A stretch of DNA of 54,758 nt. It comes from Candidatus Zhuqueibacterota bacterium (GTDB taxonomy: Bacteria; Zhuqueibacterota; Zhuqueibacteria; Residuimicrobiales; Oceaniaggregativiventaceae). The stretch covers positions 1-54,758 of the forward strand of contig WJMF01000030.1 in NCBI GenBank assembly GCA_014728085.1, written 5' to 3'. Both the position numbers and the translations under genes were made by a program. The notes beneath the pieces were generated by a model that saw only the letters and a list, made by a program, of their open reading frames with translations, ran no database searches and was not told the origin of the DNA. Position 1 is the stretch's first letter. Each line of letters starts with the position of its first letter. This document shows, piece by piece, positions 52,801 to 54,758 of this stretch.

Positions 52801-53453
52801 GCATAAAGGACTTTGGACCGGTAAACCTGCTTGCCTTAAAAGAGTATGAGCAAGAAAAAAACAGAATGGAGTTTCTACAGAATCAGAAAGATGATCTGAT
52901 TTCAGCGAAAAAGAACCTGGTTCATACCATTGATACGATCAACCAGACTGCACGAAAACAGTTTTTGGAGACATTTGAAAGTGTACAACAAAATTTCAGC
53001 AAGGTTTTCAAATCTTTCTTCGAGGGAGGCCGGGCGAGTCTTATTTTGCGGGAAGGAATTGATCCGCTGGAAGCAGACATTGATATTTATGCGACTCCTG
53101 GTGGTAAACGGTTATCCGCTCTAACACTGCTCTCAGGCGGAGAAAAATCCCTGACGGCGATTTCTTTACTGTTCGCAATTTATTTGGTTAAACCAAGCCC
53201 TTTTTGCATATTTGATGAAGTTGATGCCCCCCTTGACGACCAGAACGTCAGACGATATACGGCGGCACTTGAAGATTATGCTCAGGAAACACAATTTATA
53301 TTGGTGACACATAATAAACTTAGCATGAGAGCAGCACAGCAGTTATATGGTGTTACGATGCAGGAGGAAGGGGTTTCCAAAGTTGTTTCTGTTCAATTTG
53401 AAAAAGAAGAAGAAAAATTGGTTCCCAGCCAGGCAGAACAACAAGAGAATTAA
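49872..53453 (+). CDS. smc: Chromosome segregation/condensation ATPase SMC
   Basis: A full-length 1,193-residue SMC. Walker A is GPNGCGKSN (residues 31-39), followed by a long coiled coil and a hinge near residues 510-640 (DYPAGVRHLLTEK, then LGDAATFLLVDNADRA). The returning coiled coil leads to the ABC signature LSGGEKSLTAISLLF and Walker B CIFDEVDAPLDD. SMC loads with ScpA/ScpB, neither in the window, to compact DNA. Start is GTG 49872 (MYLSELNIIGFKSF), with only a weak GGGAAA leader. An 11-base palindrome, GTACG-T-CGTAC, lies at 49814-49824. The next gene follows after 11 bases. Confidence 0.97.
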   Translation: MYLSELNIIGFKSFARKIQLRFNKGITGVVGPNGCGKSNIVDAIRWVMGEQRSGVLRSERMENVIFNGSESAKPVGMAEVSLTIQNNKNILPIEYTEVVITRRLFRSGESQYLINGNLCRLKDILDLFMDTGVGPGTYSVIELQQVEKILNGKADERRAIFEEAAGITKYKLRRKATFRKLEATEKDLIRIEDIMSEVEKNVRSLRRQVSKAERYQTMTSELRDLEIQVSTHEYSKILNELDPLQTRFELVRDDREASSSTLATFEAKYEETRSQLLGLEKKLSAEQMEFNAFEKEIQKLDERILVNKERLRSLEENKNRYLLEQKSFNRRSGELKESLEEITTRMSGLEGVFDEKKLNYQELDAKYQTVREKYNLLREQVRRHEEDVLRIIEEISRLQNRGERLKANEENLSSRLGQLDQEDNEAEEKNRDLVTRLTRVRSEEEKYNQTLNEKRNQLESKEKQIEESLRSYEGLQKIDSQDENKIEVLNNQAALIRRLIENFEDYPAGVRHLLTEKSEELKNFGPFANILHIDESYRLAISAALGDAATFLLVDNADRALTGIEMLKQDKKGVVTFLPIQQLRFDFVSHPQLDDLGVIGWADELVEYKPEFEQVVKALLGKFLVVQDQATATRILDDAKQYGINLVTLGGEVLTFWGLIRGGAKSKQQAELIGRQEQLASLLAQIEEIKKRREQRLLVMSELEEKAHADKIDAEELHTQLKSLEEELGAKRIELGRLTFEEQTLNEAKVKRASERQRLLEQMGQVDRNLKEQNYGTEDQQARRQQFAKQAQEKNETLKSLEKELNTMAEKVKTASVELAREQSDFDALKREQDSVKRQISETESLIQTRESESKSAEREARELGEVNAEYADRIESLKKKTDIVRERIETLEVEQYEANTKIADQERQIRQARTKAEELSESIHHHELRVSELKMRAQNLVSRIKEEYDYQLERKEIDDQLPIDDMSEKMNQLKERIKDFGPVNLLALKEYEQEKNRMEFLQNQKDDLISAKKNLVHTIDTINQTARKQFLETFESVQQNFSKVFKSFFEGGRASLILREGIDPLEADIDIYATPGGKRLSALTLLSGGEKSLTAISLLFAIYLVKPSPFCIFDEVDAPLDDQNVRRYTAALEDYAQETQFILVTHNKLSMRAAQQLYGVTMQEEGVSKVVSVQFEKEEEKLVPSQAEQQEN

Positions 53454-53464
53454 AAGGAGGAATT

Positions 53465-54758
53465 ATGTTTTTACGACATAGTATCTATTGTCTTTTCCTG
53501 GTTCATTTATTGTTGGGAACAGCATTATTTGCCCAGACGGCTGACAGCACAAGGCAGGCCGAAAACAACGACAAGATACCGGTAGCGCTGGATTATTCCC
53601 GTTTTCCCTTTGCTGACAGCCTGACTTTTTTCGAGTTGTATGGTACCTTCCCGCGCAGTATGCTTGCTTATGTTAAAGATGACGATCGTTTTAAGGCGGA
53701 ATTTACCGTTACTGCTCAGGTTTTTTCCAAAGATTCCCTGCAGTCGACGAAAAAATGGCAAAGTGTCAATTATGCAGACAGTTTGGAAGAGATCAATATT
53801 TATCAGCGGCTTTATTTTATTAATAATTTCGTCCTTGAAACCGGGACGTACGATGTAAAAATAAATGTAGAGGATGTCAATTCTACCCACTTTTCAGAGC
53901 ACACATTTCCGGTAGAAATAAGCGGTTTTACGACCGGCAAGCTTCGGATCAGCGATATTGAAATCAGTTCCAGGATTTCACGTGACACGACAAAAAATGT
54001 TTTTACAAAAAACAATTTCAAGGTTATGCCGCATCCGACCGGGATGTACGGATTGAGTATTCCAATATTGTACATGTATTCGGAAATCTATAATCTAAGT
54101 GAAGCCCCGGACACGGAAGAGGATAGATTTAGGGTTGCTTATAAAATTTATGACGCCGATGGCCAGGTGGTCAAGGAAATGGGCCCTCTGGATAAACAAA
54201 AAGCAGGAGCGTCGGCGGTTGAAGTAAATGGTATTAATGTTGCAACCCTGGTTTCGGGTCCTTATAAGATCATCCTGGAAGTTGAAGACCCTGCAAGCGG
54301 GCAACAGGCTGTTACCGCCAGACGATTCTTTGTATACCGCGAAGACGATTTTAAAGAGGGTGGTGTAAAATTCCAAAAAACGGAACAGGTGGCTCAAAAA
54401 GGCAGTCCTGGCCTCGATGCAGACCGTTATGATTCGATGGACGAGGATGACATCGATGATGAGTTTGACTATACGAGATATATGAATACGAAAGAAGAAC
54501 GCAAGACCTACAAAAAGCTCAATCTGGAAGGGAAGCGCAAGTTTATTAAAGGGTTCTGGGCCAATCGCGATCAAACACCGGGTACGCCTGTTAACGAATT
54601 TAAACGAGATTATCTGACCCGGGCCAATTACGCAAATCAAAAGTTCAAGGGCACGTTCAGAGATGGCTGGAAGACTGACCGGGGCAGAGTTTTATTGCTT
54701 TACGGCTTTCCCGACGAAGTCGACCGGCACCCCTTCTCCGCGGATACCAAGGCATACG
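53465..54758 (+). CDS. GWxTD-domain protein (N-terminal part, cut by window edge)
   Basis: The first 431 residues of an exported protein, open to the window end. A signal peptide (MFLRHSIYCLFLVHLLLG, cleavage near FAQ) follows AAAAGGAGG. Residues about 30-300 are beta-rich and unassigned (FPFADSLTFFELYGTFPRSM). Near the end comes the GWxTD region: FIKGFWANRDQTPGTP, TRANYANQKF and the DGWKTDRGRVLLLYGFPDE signature (Gly-Trp-x-Thr-Asp). These proteins are common in Calditrichota, KSB1 and Acidobacteria-type genomes and have no settled function. It follows smc by 11 bases. Confidence 0.85.
   Translation, partial: MFLRHSIYCLFLVHLLLGTALFAQTADSTRQAENNDKIPVALDYSRFPFADSLTFFELYGTFPRSMLAYVKDDDRFKAEFTVTAQVFSKDSLQSTKKWQSVNYADSLEEINIYQRLYFINNFVLETGTYDVKINVEDVNSTHFSEHTFPVEISGFTTGKLRISDIEISSRISRDTTKNVFTKNNFKVMPHPTGMYGLSIPILYMYSEIYNLSEAPDTEEDRFRVAYKIYDADGQVVKEMGPLDKQKAGASAVEVNGINVATLVSGPYKIILEVEDPASGQQAVTARRFFVYREDDFKEGGVKFQKTEQVAQKGSPGLDADRYDSMDEDDIDDEFDYTRYMNTKEERKTYKKLNLEGKRKFIKGFWANRDQTPGTPVNEFKRDYLTRANYANQKFKGTFRDGWKTDRGRVLLLYGFPDEVDRHPFSADTKAY

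Noticed and set aside
1-54758. tRNA, rRNA, CRISPR, transposon or prophage features
   Set aside because: I looked for TTCGAATC-type T-loops, regular repeats, transposase motifs and integrase motifs; T-loop-like strings occur only inside clear coding sequence, and none of the others was found.

Overview
The window looks like a chromosomal segment of a Gram-negative bacterium from the FCB side of the tree (Calditrichota / KSB1-like lineages are my best guess; this is inference from gene content). The reasons are a short primary sigma factor without a long region 1.1, a GWxTD-domain protein at the right edge, a PPTANG...GIHH-type (type 2) isoleucyl-tRNA synthetase, lipoproteins with LspA, a Wzi-like outer-membrane barrel, and a DivIVA protein inside a division/ileS/lspA cluster. 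Gene density is high. I see no tRNA, rRNA, insertion sequence, prophage or CRISPR array.

Layout. (1) 1-7,000, housekeeping: the C-terminal end of a UvrD-type helicase, threonine aldolase and the primary sigma factor on the plus strand. Facing them is a minus-strand operon serS - phosphodiesterase - pyrF - pyrE - Na+/Ca2+ exchanger, which meets the sigma gene at an intrinsic terminator. (2) 7,100-18,700, surface polysaccharide locus 1: a WbaP/WcaJ-type initiating phosphotransferase, two GT2 enzymes, a Wzz-like chain-length protein, a Wzx-like flippase, an O-antigen ligase/polymerase and a GT4. It also holds a lipoprotein related to glucuronyl C5-epimerase and a secreted, probably toroidal, protein, both downstream of an OPT transporter. 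(3) 20,800-29,100: yggS - yggT - divIVA - lipoprotein - two nucleoside phosphorylases - ileS - dksA/traR - lspA. The order matches the Bacillus subtilis ylmE-ylmG-divIVA-ileS-ylyA-lspA neighbourhood, with three extra genes between divIVA and ileS. (4) 29,178-31,433: an orphan PAS hybrid histidine kinase.

(5) 31,400-43,000, a long minus-strand array and the most unusual part of the window. It encodes four paralogous membrane GT2 enzymes, a UPF0104/LPG-synthase-type membrane protein, a SAM methyltransferase, a Wzi-like barrel, a radical SAM protein and a DUF3108 protein. It ends in a 5'-truncated, frameshifted acyl-ACP thioesterase remnant, a GrpB-family protein and a DppA-type peptidase. I read it as a second surface glycan or glycolipid system. 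(6) 43,200-54,758: a membrane-anchored lytic transglycosylase, menaquinone methyltransferase, an HD/Smr pair, and a secreted LamG/Ig-like protein. Divergent to that last gene is a membrane protein whose periplasmic domain is a GH2 fold with the acid/base glutamate replaced by glycine. SMC and the start of a GWxTD protein close the window.

Start codons were revised wherever a Shine-Dalgarno sequence or paralogue alignment favoured a different one. All family calls come from reading motifs by eye, and no database search was run.
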